From Grimontia hollisae CIP 101886 (GTDB lineage Bacteria > Pseudomonadota > Gammaproteobacteria > Enterobacterales > Vibrionaceae), in assembly GCF_000176515.1 (NCBI RefSeq), contig NZ_ADAQ01000010.1:124001-188000 (forward strand): DNA of 64,000 nucleotides. Reading direction: 5' to 3'. Of this stretch, positions 63,227 through 64,000 are shown piece by piece. The notes beneath the pieces were generated by a model. The model did not search any database. It was not told the DNA's origin and was given only the letters and a program-made list of their open reading frames with translations. The stretch's first letter is position 1. Each line of letters begins with the position of its first letter. A program made the translations under genes and the position numbers.

Positions 63227-64000
63227 TTAAAAATTCTTGTGTTCCTGCGCCAGATCCCCTTTGGTAATGCTCACGCCCTTCAGTTGGGCATAAACACCAT
63301 CTCCTCTGGATAAACGCAAGTCGTCTGCGGCCCACTGTGTGATATTGGCCAATAACCGTTGGTTCCCCACCCTCAATGCAACCTGGCAGTAACCACTCTG
63401 TGAGTCATCACTGGGTAAATCGCACACTTCATCAACAACGGCGGGCAATATGTTTCGGATACTGGTGTCATTCGGTCTGGATTTGACGATGGAAATGTCG
63501 TTGGCAAACACACGAAGCCGAAGCGTAGCCCCGATAGGCTTACCAGTATCCGGTACCCAAAGAATTTCACCATCCAAATCAAGTTGTGCCATGGCGTAGT
63601 CAGGGTGCTTCCCGACACAACGCGCCATTACAAGCGCACTTTGCTCTTTGGCTGAAAGCCAGGGACGCATCGGTGCCGAACCCCAAACATCATGCAATGG
63701 ACCATTGGCAATCACCTTCCCGTCATTCAGGATTACCATGCTGTCGGCAATATGTAAGATCTCATCCAGACTATGACTTACGTACAAGACGGGGATGTTG
63801 AGCTTTTCTGCAAGACGCAGCAGATACTGGATAAGTTCTTGTCTGCGTGGCCCATCCAAAGATGCCGTCGGCTCATCCATGATCAATAATTCAGGTTCTG
63901 ACAGCAACGCACGGCCAATTGCTACACGCTGCTTCTCACCACCGGAAAGATCTGCCGGATGACGTTTCAGGAGCCCTTCAATGCCTAGCAGGGCAATGAT
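63227..64000 (-). CDS. modC: Molybdate ABC transporter ATP-binding protein, C-terminal part (window edge)
   Basis: The open frame enters from the right edge and ends at 63227 (257 codons visible). It shows the ABC signature LSGGEKQRVAIGRALLS, Walker B LLIMDEPTASLD and switch His in LYVSHSLDEI. A TOBE/Mop-like domain follows (about the last 75 residues, IRNILPAVVDEVCDL and VALRVGNQRLLANIT). This combination is typical of ModC, which energises molybdate import. Walker A lies outside the window. Its closeness to a molybdo-hydroxylase and its maturation genes supports the molybdate assignment. Confidence 0.9.
   Translation of the reverse strand: MIALLGIEGLLKRHPADLSGGEKQRVAIGRALLSEPELLIMDEPTASLDGPRRQELIQYLLRLAEKLNIPVLYVSHSLDEILHIADSMVILNDGKVIANGPLHDVWGSAPMRPWLSAKEQSALVMARCVGKHPDYAMAQLDLDGEILWVPDTGKPIGATLRLRVFANDISIVKSRPNDTSIRNILPAVVDEVCDLPSDDSQSGYCQVALRVGNQRLLANITQWAADDLRLSRGDGVYAQLKGVSITKGDLAQEHKNF

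Noticed and set aside
1..64000. tRNA, rRNA, CRISPR arrays and prophage genes
   Set aside because: I looked for cloverleaf ends, rRNA landmarks, regularly spaced repeats and phage structural or integrase genes and saw none.

Overview
The window reads as chromosomal DNA of a marine gammaproteobacterium of the Vibrionaceae. RNase II, CsdA/DeaD, AroG, FolX/FolM, RavA/ViaA, YaeQ, YceH and NhaD all resemble Vibrionaceae/enterobacterial orthologues, signalling genes for cyclic-di-GMP are abundant, and there is a miniature transposable element and a palindromic repeat of a kind I associate with this family. Grimontia/Enterovibrio/Photobacterium is my best guess for genus, but I could not test it. No rRNA, tRNA or CRISPR was seen.

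Layout. 1-6642 (minus): a tight operon with overlapping start/stop codons, running DUF523-DUF1722, MerR/LitR-like regulator, photolyase, SnoaL-like protein, short-chain dehydrogenase, FAD oxidoreductase, DUF1365, cyclopropane-fatty-acid synthase (cut by the window edge). It looks like a light/photo-oxidative stress module for DNA repair and membrane-lipid change. 6.8-12.1 kb: SbmA-like transporter and two divergent c-di-GMP phosphodiesterases sharing a palindrome. 12.2-15 kb: yaeQ, a GIY-YIG protein, yceH, a bactofilin and a small acidic protein. 15.3-20 kb: a four-gene, AT-richer envelope operon of two lipoproteins (COG3014-like and LpoB-like) and two secreted proteins (one CsgG/FlgT-like), the best candidate here for an undescribed system. 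20-27.3 kb: alcohol dehydrogenase, parvulin, dCMP deaminase, NhaD and a TrpXYZ-type ABC importer.

27.3-32.8 kb: ravA-viaA, sulfurtransferase, and an LpxR-like lipid A deacylase whose stop codon is formed at the junction with a 264-bp MITE. 32.8-35.4 kb is a decay zone: a possible minus-strand gene remnant with an orphan terminator, an intact HD-GYP phosphodiesterase, a DUF3010 gene, a histidine-kinase pseudogene and a palindromic repeat. 35.4-45 kb: two glutathione transferases, an XRE regulator, a methyltransferase, a PAS-GGDEF cyclase, a ChrR-like double cupin, deaD and a GAF protein with a dead GGDEF domain. 45.2-55.2 kb: rnb, a long gap holding a candidate small RNA, folM-folX, cytochrome b561-yceI, an M20 amidohydrolase, aroG, cobQ and a small secreted protein. 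55.3-64 kb is a molybdenum-centred region: AraC regulator, a two-subunit molybdo-hydroxylase with a Tat signal, XdhC and MocA-type maturation proteins, a BCCT transporter, a small unknown protein and the 3' part of modC.

Five proteins carry c-di-GMP domains (EAL; degenerate GGDEF plus EAL; HD-GYP; PAS-GGDEF; GAF plus degenerate GGDEF). The remaining genes are mostly housekeeping or stress functions. Start codons were chosen from visible Shine-Dalgarno spacing and family N-termini; all family assignments come from sequence recognition without a database search.
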